From contig OY987299.1 of the NCBI GenBank assembly GCA_963920635.1, positions 19,484,901-19,548,900 of the forward strand: a DNA stretch of 64,000 bases, in the 5' to 3' direction. The notes beneath the pieces were generated by a model. It was not told the DNA's origin, searched no databases, and saw nothing but the letters and a program-made list of their open reading frames with translations. The position numbers were made by a program, and so were the translations under genes. The DNA is from Pseudeuparius sepicola (taxonomy: Eukaryota; Arthropoda; Insecta; Coleoptera; Anthribidae). Below, piece by piece: positions 9,005-20,786 of the stretch (its first letter is position 1; every line of letters starts with the position of its first letter).

Positions 9005-12000
9005 ATGTACAGTATCAAGTTATTAATACCCTTCTGTATTATTTTAATTTTAAACGCGAATTTGTGCAATTCGCATGAAGGGCACAAGCATTCTCACGAG
9101 GATATAGAAGAATCTCCTTCGTTTAAGTATTCTAAGGGTGCAAATGTGAAAGTACAAGGACATCCGCAAAACGAACATGTTCACCATGAGCCGTCAAAGC
9201 CGAAACATGCACCGTTGGACACAAGTGATTTGTGGCTCCACGCCATGGGGTCCACCCTCTTAATCAGTGCGGCTCCCTTCTTCATTTTGTTCCTAGTTCC
9301 ACTGGATAGCACAGATACTGAAAAACCACTACTGAAAATTTTGCTGGCATTCGCTTCGGGTGGATTATTGGGCGATGCATTTCTTCACTTGATACCGCAT
9401 GCGGCGATGGCAGTTGCTGGTGAGGCTGATCTGTCACATGGATCGCACACACACTCACATGGAGGTGAGGAACATGAGCATGCACACGATATGAGTGTGG
9501 GGCTTTGGGTACTTGGTGGAATTCTTGCGTTTTTAGTGGTAAGTTGCAAAAATTATAAAAAAATGGAACAAGTATTTAGATTTAGATACTTAATAATATC
9601 AAACAGATTCAATGTTCTATAAACATTAAACTTATTAATTTATATTCAAGGTGTCCTAAAATTATGGTGCAAAATTCTTATGGAAGGTAAAAATGTTATT
9701 ATATTAAGCCACAAATATCATGTGAACATGGTACCACAATCATCTAATTAAAAACATACAGGGTATTTAATGCTCAGTTGGGAAACCAGACAACCATCAT
9801 GCATTTTGTTATACCTATTATATTTTGAAAAGAGCATTGGATGACATATTCATAGCCTTCTCACGGCTGTAGCTTCATGTCCTGGAAAATAGATGGCGTT
9901 GATGGCTAACATTGTATACAATGCCTTTATACAAGACAGTGGCGACACGGCCGCCATGTTTTGTCAAATTAGAGGTGGGATTATTTAAAAAATATATCGA
10001 TATTGTGAATCCAGATCCAGTATCGATTTTTTTATCGATATGACTATTATATATTAAATAAAATCAATTTATTGCCCATTTTTTTGAGAAATAAACGGTA
10101 AAACGTGCCTACCAGTTCCGTTTCGTTTATATTTTATGATTAACATGTTGACCGCCATGCGAAGCACGTGTGACTCGCATGGCTCCTTGCTAGATGGGCC
10201 GCGCGACTCACATGTGTTTCGCATATAGTATAATTTAACCTCAAGCCACGTTGCTCACAGTTGCTTCGCGCTATAATAATAGTCTTATGGGCGATCGACG
10301 GGAATGGCCTGGAAGACAAAACATTTGTATTGGCCCAGCTCTAAACTGAATTGAAATGGTGTTATATTAGTATCATAATTAGTAATAATACTAATGCATA
10401 TTTAATAGTTGTTGGCGTTTTTATTGAAATATTTCATATGCGTCAAAAATAAATTCAACATATATTTGTTGTTTGAATATATTTTTTGAAAATATATGTG
10501 TGCGTCGCATGGCTTCAACATAAATATTTTGCTCTACAGGCCACGCGAAGCACACATGCATCACATTCAGAACAAAGGCTCAGAAAGTAAATAATGTCAA
10601 ATGTGGACATTTTATGTCTTATTAACTAGTCACAGACGGGCGTAATTGTCTTAAAACATCAAGGCACATTCATATACGACGTGCATCAATGTATAACTCT
10701 GTTTATCCACACACCTTGATTGATGTTTTAACACATCAGTTCGCGGTAAAAGACATACCCGAACGCATCTTCTTCGCAGAACGATGTCGGCGGAGTTGCA
10801 TTTGATTGCAGGGGTGTGCGATCTTTTTAAATTCTCTTCTGAATCCACCACGCAAAGTATTAATTTTTTTATAACTGTACTCTTTGTCGCATCTGGCTGT
10901 ACAATTTTTAATTTTTCCAGCAAAATATTATAGGCTGCATTTTTTAAATTTTTGTCAAGGTACTTCTTTGACTTGGTTTTCCATAAACAAGGATGACCTG
11001 GAAATAACTCAAAAAATTCTCTTAGGAAATTTCTTAAGTCTGACATGATTGTTATACATATTACTCTGTAATAATAAAACTTTTCGCTTTTTCAGAAATG
11101 TTGTGCATATTTCGTTCCTACGCCAAAAAGTAGCCAACTAAGAGAGATAAAAAAGCCCCGTAGTTAGAATTCCTTGCTAGCCGTCCGAAGAGTTAAAAAC
11201 CGCCCTTGAATGATATAATAATTATTTTCGCGTTTTCAGAAATGTTGTGCACAATTCGTTCCTACGCCAAAAAGTAGCCAACTAAGATAGGTGAAAAAGC
11301 CCCCTAGTGAGAATTCCTTGCTAGCCGTTCGAAGGGTTAAAAACCGCCCTTGAATTACTTAATAATTATTTTCGCGTTTTCAGAAATGTTGTGCACAATT
11401 CGTCCCTACACCAAAAAGTAGCCAACTAAGAGAGGTGAAAAAGCTTGCAAAAAAGCTTTATGTAAAAAAACTGTCTGGTAAGTAGTAACTACATTTATTA
11501 TATCCGAGGAGAAAATATATTTATAGTGCGATAATAAACAAAATTTGAAGTGTTTATTGTAATAAATCCGGAATAATCAATAATTATTAATAAACTCGAG
11601 GTGACAGAAGGAATTTTAAAATAGTATATATCTACTTGACTGAAGAAAACCGTGGTAATGATGCGCGTTTGTTAACACACACAGTTAAACATCAACTTGC
11701 ATTCATCAATGCACACACGTTTTCAGCGAGACCAGGTTCAAAAGTGCGTTGTACTTCTTCAACGCGCATTGAAGTACGTGGCGGTATTATCACCACAGAT
11801 GGATGTTGTTGAACGGGCGTCCATGAATGCGCGTTGATGTTTTAAGACAATTAAAAAAATATCTGGCCCCAGACACTTAAGAAATATTTTCTATTACTGC
11901 GGTCAATGTGTTAATTACTAATATCAGTGACTATACTGCTAATATTTAATGGTTCTCACTGGACATGTCTAGAATAGACGAACAAATTTTGAGCATGTGT

Positions 12001-15000
12001 TTGTATTTTGAAAAGTTTAGAAATGAGCAGATAGCAATAAACAGAAAATTTTAAAAATATAAAATAGGGAAAACAATATAATTATATAAATATGGTACTT
12101 TTAGCTTAGGAAATAAAGTATAACTACATTATAATAAAACAACTCCAAACGTAGGTACCTATGTTCAATTTATAATTGGTGTTTATTGGTGTTATTATGT
12201 ACATACAGAAAACTTTAGAATTAACAATTTTCTTTAGAGCTGTTGAAGTCCTAAAACACTTGGTACACGAGACTAAAACTCAAAGAATAACTGCTCTTAT
12301 TTTTGGTTTTTGACACTTTTTATTTACTTATTTTCATGGATACAATAACAAATTATTCATAAGAAAAATGAAAAGTGATATTACAATGTTCAACATCCTT
12401 CCCTTTGGATGATTTTTCTTAAGCCCATTGTTTTACAGGAGTAACAGCCTCTCAAAATGTTTTTGGTTTAAATAAGTAAAACTTTCATGAAAATGTTCGC
12501 AATTTGCTCCATTGAGCTTGTTTGAGACCATAAAAACTTGTTTGGAGTCTACAAAACTCTATTGGTTTCACCAGCAGCTATATGCTTAATATTCCTTTTA
12601 TTATCATTCCAGATTTGACTACAGGGCTAAACGTTTGGTCGTAGTCTTTACCTTTTCTTTGTGAACAATAACCTTTCATTACCAACCTCGCCTAGTATTT
12701 TTCTATTGATCCATCTGGAATTATCCTCTCCTTGTATATCCATTTACAAGATACTATACCTAATGCTTTCTTGTCTTCTGGAAGTCTCTGTAAAACTCAT
12801 TTTTGTTTTAATCATGTGACTTTATTTCTTTATCCATTACAGCTAACCAGTATAGCTTCGATCACCGGTCTTTACAGTTTTTTCATAGTTAGGACCACTA
12901 ATTTTTAAAACATTTGCAACAGCTTTCATAACAAAGTTTTCAAATTTTGCTGGTTTTGCAATTTTCTACGGTCTCTCAGCTCCATTATTTTCATTTCTTC
13001 ATGGTCTTCATGGTCCTGCTAATCAGTCTTCTTTTGACCTTCTGTACCGGCTTTTCCAACTTCTTCATTGTATTCTTCCTCTGGATAACCATCATCTTCT
13101 TGCAACCTTCCCTTGCTTTTATACATTTCTTGCATGACAACAATCTACGTTGTGGTCACCATACTTTACTTTTCTCAAAGAAAAACACAGATAAAGCGCA
13201 GAAGTATGATAATAAACACATAAACAAAGCGTACACGTCCATAATTAAGGGACAACATGAATGACGGATCTGTAGAATGACGCCGTCATTATGAAATCGA
13301 TACAATAAGTCGATCTATTATGACAGAATTTGACGAAACATGGCGGAACCAATCAAAAATCGAACCATGGCTGTCCGCCGCTGTCTTGTATAAAGCCACT
13401 GTAACAATGTATTGTATTTCATTGTATTTTGTCTCTGGAGAGCGCATGATGAGACTGTGAGCAGTCTTTATAATAAATTAGTTAATGCACTTGGACTTAC
13501 ACTATTTCATGAAGTTTGTCACACATTTTTTGTTCATTAAGTGGCAACAACTGCAAGAAAAAGAAAGACATAAAATCTCTCAACTTGTAAAACTGACATA
13601 AAACAAACTAAACTGTTGATACAGTGCGGTAATCCTAATGACGAGGTATTTTTACTTTGCTGTTTTCGATTTTGTTTATTCGCTATCAATACTATCCCAT
13701 CCCCCATATCAATTTGGCGCCATAGTTGTACAAACCTTGTATAATTTATCCTCAACTATAACTGTTACACAGTTCGTTACAGGGTTCAGTACAGACTGTG
13801 ATCAACTTGTTAATCTCTTTGTTCTTAATATAGCTATATTTTTAGGTAGAAAAAGGTGTCCGAATTCTGAAAGGTGCCCACAGCCATAGCCATGCCGCTC
13901 CCAAAAAGACTGAAGAGAAAAAGTCTGCAGAAAAAACTGACTTAACCAAAACCCAAGCAGGTGATAAATCAGCAGAAGACAAAACTGAGGACACACCCAA
14001 AAACCAAGACATCAAAGTTGCTGGTTACCTGAACCTAGCAGCTGATTTTAGCCACAATTTTACCGACGGGCTGGCGATAGGATCATCGTATTTGGCCGGA
14101 CATACCGTTGGTATCGTTACCACGATTACGATTTTGTTGCACGAGGTGCCACATGAAATTGGGGACTTTGCCATTTTGTTGCAGTCTGGCGTTTCTAGAA
14201 AAAATGCCATGTTGTTGCAGTTGTCAACTGCTTTGGGGGCTGTAGCAGGTAATGCATCTGTTTAGTACTTTGTTTGATTTTTCATTAATAATCCTTCGCA
14301 TGGGTGAGGCCTATCAGTCTTAAGATGACGTGGACATTTATAATAACTCCTTCAGTTTGAACTTTTTTCGTCTTAGATAACTAAGATCTATGGATGTGGA
14401 TAAGGTTTAACACAATTTATTATTGAGCAAGATAGTAGTGACGAAATTTACTCTGAACAAAACACTGTTATCACAACTATGATTGAAGTTAATTGTTTGT
14501 CAATTCAAAATTTGAAATATTAAATCTCCGGGACAGCTCAAAATATGAGAAACAGTAGTTATAATAGCAAAACATTATGGCATCTAAGCCAAAATTATGC
14601 AATTGGTCTCTAGAATATTTGCATTTAGGCATTCCATTTTGACGCCAATTTCTTTCACAAACAATCAAAAATATGTTTGCTCCTTATTTTCAAAATAATT
14701 CATAACGTGTTATCGAAACATGCCTGCTTTATAAATCTTATTTCACGTGATGTAATTGGCATTGCTCTACTGACAATGGTCTCAAATATCAAATAAAACT
14801 CAATATATTGTCAAAAATAGCCTAATATCATGCATAATATTTAGTATTTTTCATAATTGTCATATTTTAGGTACCGCCATCTCACTGCTTGCACAAAGCA
14901 GTGCTGGTGCTATGGCCGCTTCATGGATTCTTCCATTCACGGCGGGTGGTTTCATATATATTGCCTTGGTGTCCGTTATTCCGGAACTTCTCGATGAAGA

Positions 15001-15088
15001 AAATCCTAGCGTGACTCAAACTTTCCTGCAAATTCTTGCCATGTTAACTGGCGTTGGAATGATGGTCCTTATTGCCGAATACGAGTAG
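9005..15088 (+). CDS. Catsup: ZIP7-type zinc transporter (Catsup / SLC39A7)
   Basis: The exons are 9005-9538, 13846-14248 and 14871-15088, giving 384 aa. All junctions are GT-AG (donor GTAAGT at 9539; acceptor TTTTTAG before 13846). Residues 1-23 form a signal peptide. His-rich loops are present ([29 protein letters not shown] at about 140-160; AHSHSH at 189-194). The paired metal-site motifs of the LIV-1 subfamily are intact: HNFTDG (248-253) in TM4 and [10 protein letters not shown] (277-286) in TM5. The protein ends in the usual short AEYE tail. The family moves Zn2+ from the ER/Golgi to the cytosol; in flies Catsup also lowers catecholamine synthesis and affects Notch/EGFR trafficking. 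The start codon is the only ATG ahead of the signal peptide. Intron 1 (4.3 kb) is full of transposons, while intron 2 is 622 bp. The coding sequence has no lesion. Confidence 0.93.
9970..10343. mobile_element. hAT-like MITE
   Basis: The left end is TAGAGGTGGGATTATTTA and the right end is the inverse of TAGAGCTGGGCCAA. ATCGATAT motifs cluster near the left end. No clean 8-bp duplication could be read, so the exact ends are tentative. Confidence 0.45.
10651..11046 (-). pseudogene. MADF-domain transposon protein, truncated
   Basis: The first ~70 codons read as a MADF (Myb/SANT-like) DNA-binding domain: [16 protein letters not shown], then [19 protein letters not shown] with the conserved W/aromatic spacing. 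After about residue 75 the frame runs into the TIR and loses similarity. It is a Harbinger-type accessory protein exon, not a host gene. The same domain appears in another element at 63029-63271. Confidence 0.6.
11093..11450 (+). repeat. 144-bp tandem repeat, about 2.5 copies
   Basis: CAGAAATGTTGTGCA begins at 11093, 11237 and 11381, exactly 144 bp apart. Each unit contains the acceptor-like TTTTCAG|AAATG and CCTACGCCAAAAAGTAGCC. The third copy stays open for about 30 codons to a GGTAAGT donor-like site at about 11477, so a coding exon may have been amplified. Confidence 0.75.
12400..12830 (-). pseudogene. Copia-type reverse transcriptase relic
   Basis: On the - strand, frames interrupted by stops and indels retain copia RT landmarks: CKWIYK, then [10 protein letters not shown], then SFYGLKQA...W, in the right order and spacing. 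No LTRs or other domains are visible nearby. The copy is dead. Confidence 0.65.
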
Positions 15089-15215
15089 TAAAAAAATTAA
15101 TTCTAATAGGGAGAAATGAGAAATATGTCGATTTAAAATGCTGCGGTTTATAAATATAATTTTTGTATTTTGTAAGTAGAACGAAATTTGAAATACTTAT
15201 GCAATGTGAGTCTGA

Positions 15216-15221
15216 AATAAA
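15216..15221 (+). promoter_or_regulatory. Poly(A) signal of Catsup
   Basis: AATAAA lies 128 bp after the Catsup stop, the first canonical hexamer downstream. Confidence 0.55.
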
Positions 15222-15788
15222 GGGTATCCTTTGAATTCGACATTTGTTTTCTTTTTACATCTCGCCTCAAACCAAATGTGACTAAGTACCAGTGTGTACA
15301 CATTAGTGCAGACGGTGCACATATAAAATGCTTGTAGTCTAAAATATTTTAACATTTTATAGAAAAATAAGTATTCCACTTACAAAGTTAATATTTTCAA
15401 TTTATGCTAACAGAGATTGCCTGTAAGTGATTAAGTTTTCACTCACCACTGGAAATAATAAAATCATTATTGCTAGTAGCAAAAATTGTGTAGGAATCCC
15501 CTTGCAAAGACAATGTGTGCTATGAATGATAGTCATTTTTAGAAATAATGTTGGATCTCTAAGTATTTCACGGGCGATTAAAATCCTTCTCTGATTGCCC
15601 AAAATGCATGGGCAACAATATAATAAACAGTAAAATATAGTTTGTTTTAAATAATGTTGGGAAACAATTATTTTATTGTTTAACTTTTCTAGCCATATTT
15701 ATTTATTCCTTTACTCAATGGTTTTACTAAAATTATATAATTTTGTTCAGGTTTCACAACTTTAAAACTAGAATTAATAGTTATTTAT

Positions 15789-16195
15789 GTACCAAGGCAC
15801 TGAAGTTCAACTTTTTATGACTCATGTGGAGTTTAGTTGCTGAGGCCTCTGGCCGAGGCAAATAAACCACATGAGTCATAAAAAGAACTTCAGTGCCGAG
15901 GTACATACTATATTTTTTTTGAAATCAGAAAAAAAAAATGTTTTATTAGGCAAGAAAATAATAATAATGGATCACCTGTCCACGAACCGACTACGCGCGG
16001 CGTTGCTTGACTTTACCGACCGCTCTACCTAGGACAAGTATAATGATGTACGGCACCTTCTGACAGAAAAACCAAACTGCTGCTTCTTGTGCAGCCTACA
16101 CAACAAATCTATTGATATTCAAATTTACTAAAATATGTATACTGAAGGATTGCGCTTCTATAGGAAACAATTTATGTATACGAAAAGTTAAATGA
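15789..16195 (-). repeat. Dispersed repeat, copy 2
   Basis: This is the inverted counterpart of 6889-7291. Its palindromic end occupies 15789-15904 (GTACCAAGGCACTGAAGTTC against GAACTTCAGTGCCGAGGTAC, with GCCTCTGGCCGAGGC at the centre). A half copy lies at 44441-44520 and a related short hairpin at 39730-39825. Confidence 0.65.
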
Positions 16196-16297
16196 GCCTT
16201 TATCGGCCGGGTTTTGAATATTTGGTCACTTTTGACGGGCGATTTCTCCGCGTCGGACGTTTGATGTTTACATCTCGCCAAGGCCTACTTATTGAAA

Positions 16298-16334
16298 AAA
16301 TCGTACAATAATGGGCTACATTATTGTACGATTT
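16298..16334. repeat. Perfect short hairpin
   Basis: AAATCGTACAATAATG and its exact complement are separated by 5 nt. It is isolated, with no T-run typical of a terminator. Confidence 0.6.
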
Positions 16335-16662
16335 CTGTGCTTTTAATGACGATTTTGGGACATTTTAATGCCGATTTCAAGAAAAAATTATTTTTTACAT
16401 ACTGATTTTTATATTATTTCAGAAAAGTAAAGAATATTTTAATTTAACGAACTCTAAAATTTCAATGTGTCTAATAATTTGCCAAAAATATTTTTTGTAT
16501 TGTACACTGATTACTGATTGTACCTATAAAATAAAGGATGTAAGATAAGATGTAAGTATGAAAAAATAACGTTGAAATTCATTATAATTTTCCTTTTAGT
16601 AGGTAGAGGTACAGTTCACAGGCCTCATAGAAAAAACTTACTTTATATTTTCATACAAAATG

Positions 16663-16880
16663 AGTACAGTTGGCGTCAGACGAAACCGAATGACGTATAG
16701 CCATTTTCTAGATACTTTTGGAGTAATAATACCCAAAATCCATTCAACAAACAAGGGATTCAAGCTCAGACCGAGGGAAGAAGCGTCCGACGAACGCGAC
16801 GTTGCCAAATGTTAGAACAGAATCCAAATATTCCAAGGAAATTAATTTTTAGCGTTCGGCTTCGTCTGACGCCAACCGTA
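16663..16880. mobile_element. Short TIR element
   Basis: GTACAGTTGGCGTCAGACGA at the left is matched by its complement (TCGTCTGACGCCAACCGTAC) at the right, bounding about 218 bp with GC-rich ends and no coding capacity. Confidence 0.6.
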
Positions 16881-17071
16881 CCTACAGACCTAAAATGATA
16901 TTTTAAATTCTGCGATTATGGAGTGTACAGAACGTGGTTTTTGCATGCTGACCTATACGGTAGAGACCTATTTAACATATTGTTTTGGATTTTAGTGTTA
17001 ATTTTGGTCAACATAATTTATTTAAAATTAATTTAAAACATTTTTTCTACAACGTATTATACAATACATAA

Positions 17072-18231
17072 TTATTTTCCCAAATTTTGTTTTATTTGGT
17101 CCAAACAGTAGTTTGCTTGCTCCTGGGACTCCACATTTTCATACTTATTTCCTAAATATGGAAAGATTTAAATTCTGCCAAAATTTTGATTGGATATACT
17201 GACCTAAATGCCACGCTTGCTTGCAGAATTTCTCTGCATCAGCAGTTATGCCTTTCTGCAATAAGATTAACCCCAGATTTGCATGGACAACGCCCAAATG
17301 AGTCTTATCTTCCAACTTGTCGCCTAGAGATATGGCTTCTTGCAAGTATTTTTCTGCAGTATCGTATTTCTCAGCTCGAAAGCAGGAAATTCCCAAATCA
17401 TTTAGAAGAAGCATACTTTGTTCTGTATCTTGACCTGGAAATATTTTAAGTGAAATGCTATCGATGTTGGTATTAGTTATACCTTCGGTTTCTTGGCATA
17501 CTTGATATGCTTCAGTCATATGCTTTACTGAATTTTCAACTTGGCCGACATCTAACAAAAATTGTGCGTACCAATCATTGACCACACCATAAAGCATTTT
17601 AGCATCGAAACTTTCATTTTTCTTTTTGCTGATTTCTTGCAAACACCACTTGTACCCCATATCAGCTCTTTCCAACTCTGCTTGCAACTGATAAATTCTT
17701 GCGAGTTTTAAACTTATGTGAATCACCTAAATGTTAAACAACACTGCATGACATACATAATGATTAAAGTTTGCTAACCTTAAGATCATCCTGAGACGTG
17801 CCGTTACTCAATAATGTTTGAAGAACGCTAACAAATAACTTCTCGGCTTTATCCAAATGTTGGGTTTCTAAGGCCAAATTTGCCATTAAGTCATAACAAT
17901 AGACAACACCCTGTTCATTCTGCGTTTGCTGGGCTATCCGTAATGCCAAATGAAGCATTTGTTCAGCTTTTTCATATTGTTGGCGACGGGTACACAAGAC
18001 TGCTCGCTTTAAAGTCATGATCAGTTCGGACTCTTTGTCTTCATCTTCTTTTTTAAAGCCCAACCACGACAATACGCTCAAAGCTAGAATAACACTGTTC
18101 GGCTTGTTGATGGCACGAGTAGAATTCCAATTGTGTAAAAATGTTTTGGACGGAACGTAAAATTTACCAGTGGCAACTCGAAGTCGACAGCCAGAAAAAG
18201 CTTTACTAAAAATTTGGTGTATTCTAAACAT
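17072..18231 (-). CDS. TTC19: Mitochondrial TPR protein TTC19
   Basis: The exons on - are 18231-17779, 17726-17204 and 17151-17072, giving 351 aa. The two introns are only 52 bp each, with GT-AG ends. Residues 1-45 are rich in Arg/Ser/hydrophobics with no acidic residue, as in a mitochondrial presequence. A short hydrophobic stretch (about 45-56) precedes TPR repeats containing QQYEKAEQMLHLAL, LDKAEKLF, EKYDTAEKYLQEAI and VVHANLGLILLQKG. In animals TTC19 sits on the inner membrane and clears Rieske-protein fragments from complex III. The frame without the second splice ends SIFRK. The spliced version gives AWHLGNKYENVESQEQ...LGK, a better amphipathic end, so I prefer three exons. It is head to head with pav, 3 kb away. 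Confidence 0.85.
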
Positions 18232-18387
18232 TTCTATAATATAATTTATCAGGCTTGCGTGAATCTCATTGCATCATTTCGAAGATTTGAAAATTTTAAA
18301 TTTTGTCAAGAAGTCACAGTCACAGAGCAAAATCGTTCTACTGTCAACAGTCAACACGGCCCTCGTAAAATAAATTGGACCGTCAAT

Positions 18388-18620
18388 AGCCGCGTTTCTT
18401 TTGCCCCTACACTGAGAACTTTAGTTCAGTTGTTAGCCGAGCCCAAGAACGGTAGACGCACTCTACTGTTCTTGAGCCGAGCCCAAGACTGTTCTTGAGC
18501 CGAGCCACTCTGTTTTAACCTGTCAAAGGCTCATCTTGTGAAAGGGTCATTTTCCCCAAGAACGGTGTACGCACCATTTTCCCCACCACCAAACCAGAGC
18601 ATATTATATGCTCTAATTGA
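18388..18620. repeat. Truncated copy of the CCGCGTTYCTTTTGCC MITE
   Basis: It begins GCCGCGTTTCTTTTGCCCC and contains CTTTAGTTCAGTTGTTAGCC, GTCAAAGGCTCATCTTGTGA and CATTTTCCCC, blocks also present at 8440-8540 and 8800-8850. Internal GAGCCGAGCCC and CAAGAACGGT repeats are locally duplicated. Confidence 0.5.
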
Positions 18621-18810
18621 ACTCTCTGTATTCTGGTCGTCTCTGTGGCGAAATGCAGGAAGGTACCGCTAATATAAGTTTTTACTTAGGGTAGGGAGTT
18701 TTTGAAATAATACCTTTACTATTTCGTCCGACAAGAACTCCCTGTCTCCCTGTGCAAAATGACAAAATCGTAAGCTGATCCGGCAAGTAATCAAATAATG
18801 CACAGATTAT

Positions 18811-20394
18811 ACAGTGTGGATAGAAATTGTGGAATATTGCTCATATTTCTTAAAATATTCCTCATATCAAAAACGTTTTAACAAAAGTGTTAGGGGAAAT
18901 TATTTCCCGTTTAGTGATATCAAGCAATCTTTCGTAGCACAAAAAATATATACTTTTTTGGTGAAAAATGATACATTGGAACTTTCTGAATACGATACAA
19001 TACAATTTTAATGGGGTCGCATAAGAAAAAAATACAAAAAAATTAAGTTTTCTATTATGCTATTGACAATGTTTATCAAAATAATTATTAACATCAAGTT
19101 ATAGCCATGCCAAAATCAGAACGATGCGAAACATGTCACTATAGTAAAATTATTTTAAGAAGTCCTTACTGGGACTGTCAAATGGTAATTTCGCTATCCT
19201 AAGTTGGCATCAGTGCAGCAAAAAATGCAACCGGGCCATACGTCCAGGTCAGTAACGAGCCCATTTGCACAATGAATAACTACTAATAACACGAACAAGA
19301 ACAACACAGATATAACGGTAAAATTCACGAAACGTAGAAAACCCTCGAATGTTTTCACTGCCGAACGTTTGAACCAGTTTGAACGATCTGGATAACCTTC
19401 ACTGTCACTTTGACACACCGAAGCTAAATTTACCTGAGTCCGCACATAGACGCTGCCAAAAGCAGCTGATTATACCCTTGTTTATGAGACCCATAAACAA
19501 GGATTATACCAAAATTAAAAGTGTTTCCATGACGTTTGAAATTATTATTAAAATGAGTTGTAGTCATAGTTATTTTTATTTGTAGCGGTATAATCGTGAT
19601 TGGCAATAGGGTTTTTATTTTATTATGTTCTTTTTTCGTATCACTTGGGCACTTGGGTAACTTTTCACATCATAAATCAATGAGTGACGTCATTAACTGG
19701 TTAAGACACATATATACCATTGTTATACCCATCGTTAACAGAAAATTTCTAGGGATTTTGTGGAGACTGTCGTCTGATAAAATCGGGACTTCTTACAGTA
19801 ATCGGGGTATAGCTGTGTATAAATAACTGTGTACATTGTTACACTAAACGTACTTTTTTACTCAATTTTCTGTGTACTTAAGTATGTTAACCTGTATTCT
19901 TTCCGTTTCACTTAATTCAAGCACCATATAATAACTTACTAAGTACTTAAGTACACAGAAAATTGAGTAAAAAAGTACGTTTACTGTAACAATGCACACA
20001 ATTACAAGCAACTGACAGCTAGTGACAGTTTCCCATTGTTCTGATTTTGGGCACGGCTAACTTGATGTTAATAATTATTTTGATAAACATTGTCAATAGC
20101 ATAATAGAAAATTTAATTTTTTGGATTTTTTTCTTATGCGACCCCATTAAAATTGTATTGTATCGTATTCAGAAAGTTCCAATGTATCAATTTTCACCAA
20201 AAAACATATGTGGTGCCTTTTAAAAAAATTAAGTCGGTTACTATATGGCAACCACATTTTTTGTGCTACGAAAAATTGCTTGATATCACTAAACGGGAAA
20301 TAATTTCCCCTAACACTTTTATTAAAACAAGTTTTTCATATGAGGAATATTTTAAAAAATATAAGCAATATTCTACAATTTTTATCCACACTGT
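18811..20394. mobile_element. Foldback element with ACAGTGTGGATA ends
   Basis: Arms of about 340 bp (18811-19150 and 20050-20394) are near-perfect complements beginning ACAGTGTGGATAGAAATTG, flanked by TA. A separate repeat (19150-19815) and a short palindrome (19840-19990, AAGTACACAGAAAATTGAG) occupy the centre. No transposase is present. Confidence 0.75.
19150..19815 (+). repeat. ~660-bp dispersed repeat, copy 1
   Basis: It is about 85-90% identical by eye to 32888-33528 in the same orientation. Both start TATTTTAAGAAGTCCTTACTGG and end GACTTCTTACAGTAATCGG, so AAGAAGTC appears inverted at the ends. The 83-codon - strand frame (19445-19194) includes a hydrophobic helix but is broken in copy 2. 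Confidence 0.7.
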
Positions 20395-20440
20395 ATACAG
20401 AGTTAAGCAGTAAGCACCATCCACAGTTCGCACATTGCAA

Positions 20441-20786
20441 TTAAGAGGGGGTTGCCGACAGCGAAAGTGACGTTAGATTTCGTATTATTTTAAGTTGTAT
20501 AGCATAAAATCTAATAACATTTTACCTGGCAAAAATTTAGTACAAACATCTCTGTCTTCATTTTAATCATAAGATCTCAAAAGCATATGCCCTGGAATTA
20601 TCATTTTTCCCAAGGTTTTCATAACCTATCAAAGAAAACACTGCTTGTAATATCTTATGATTAAAATGAAGACAGAGATGTTTGTACTAAATTTTTGCCG
20701 GGTAAAATGTTATTAAATTTTATGCTATACAACTTAAAAAAATACGAAATCTAACGTCACTTTCGCTGTCGGCAACCCCCTCTTAA
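20441..20786. mobile_element. 346-bp foldback MITE upstream of pav
   Basis: Arms of about 135 bp (20441-20577 and 20651-20786) are near-identical complements starting TTAAGAGGGGGTTGCCGACA. It occupies the space 0.5 kb upstream of the pav start. Confidence 0.8.

Larger units (their letters stand above)
10646..11850. mobile_element. Non-autonomous MADF/Harbinger-type element
   Basis: Inverted ends TTGTCTTAAAACATCAA (10646) and the exact complement (ending 11850) bound 1.2 kb. The unit holds a MADF-domain fragment on - and a 144-bp tandem repeat. Subterminal ATTCATCAATGC-like motifs occur near both ends. I could not identify a clean target duplication. Confidence 0.65.
9918..13410. mobile_element. 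Composite 3.5-kb TIR insertion in Catsup intron 1
   Basis: The ends contain CTTTATACAAGACAGTGG (left, about 9925) and its inverse (right, about 13378-13400), followed by CGGCCGCCATG-like inner TIR sequence. ATTGTAT is present on both sides (9911-9917 and 13411-13417). The flanks 9840-9910 and 13418-13460 together match a single uninterrupted stretch on the - strand around 27660-27760, which confirms an insertion into an older repeat. It contains further nested elements at 9970-10343, 10646-11850 and a copia relic. Confidence 0.6.
15089..17071. other. Intergenic region with repeats
   Basis: Between Catsup and TTC19 (tail to tail). It holds the inverted copy of a dispersed repeat (15789-16195), a 16-bp-arm perfect hairpin (16298-16334) and a small TIR element (16663-16880). 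No coding exon was recognised. Confidence 0.5.

Noticed and set aside
12947..13264. 105-codon + strand frame rich in Phe/Leu
   Set aside because: Antisense of degenerate copia-flanking DNA; hydrophobic run from T-rich sequence, no start context.
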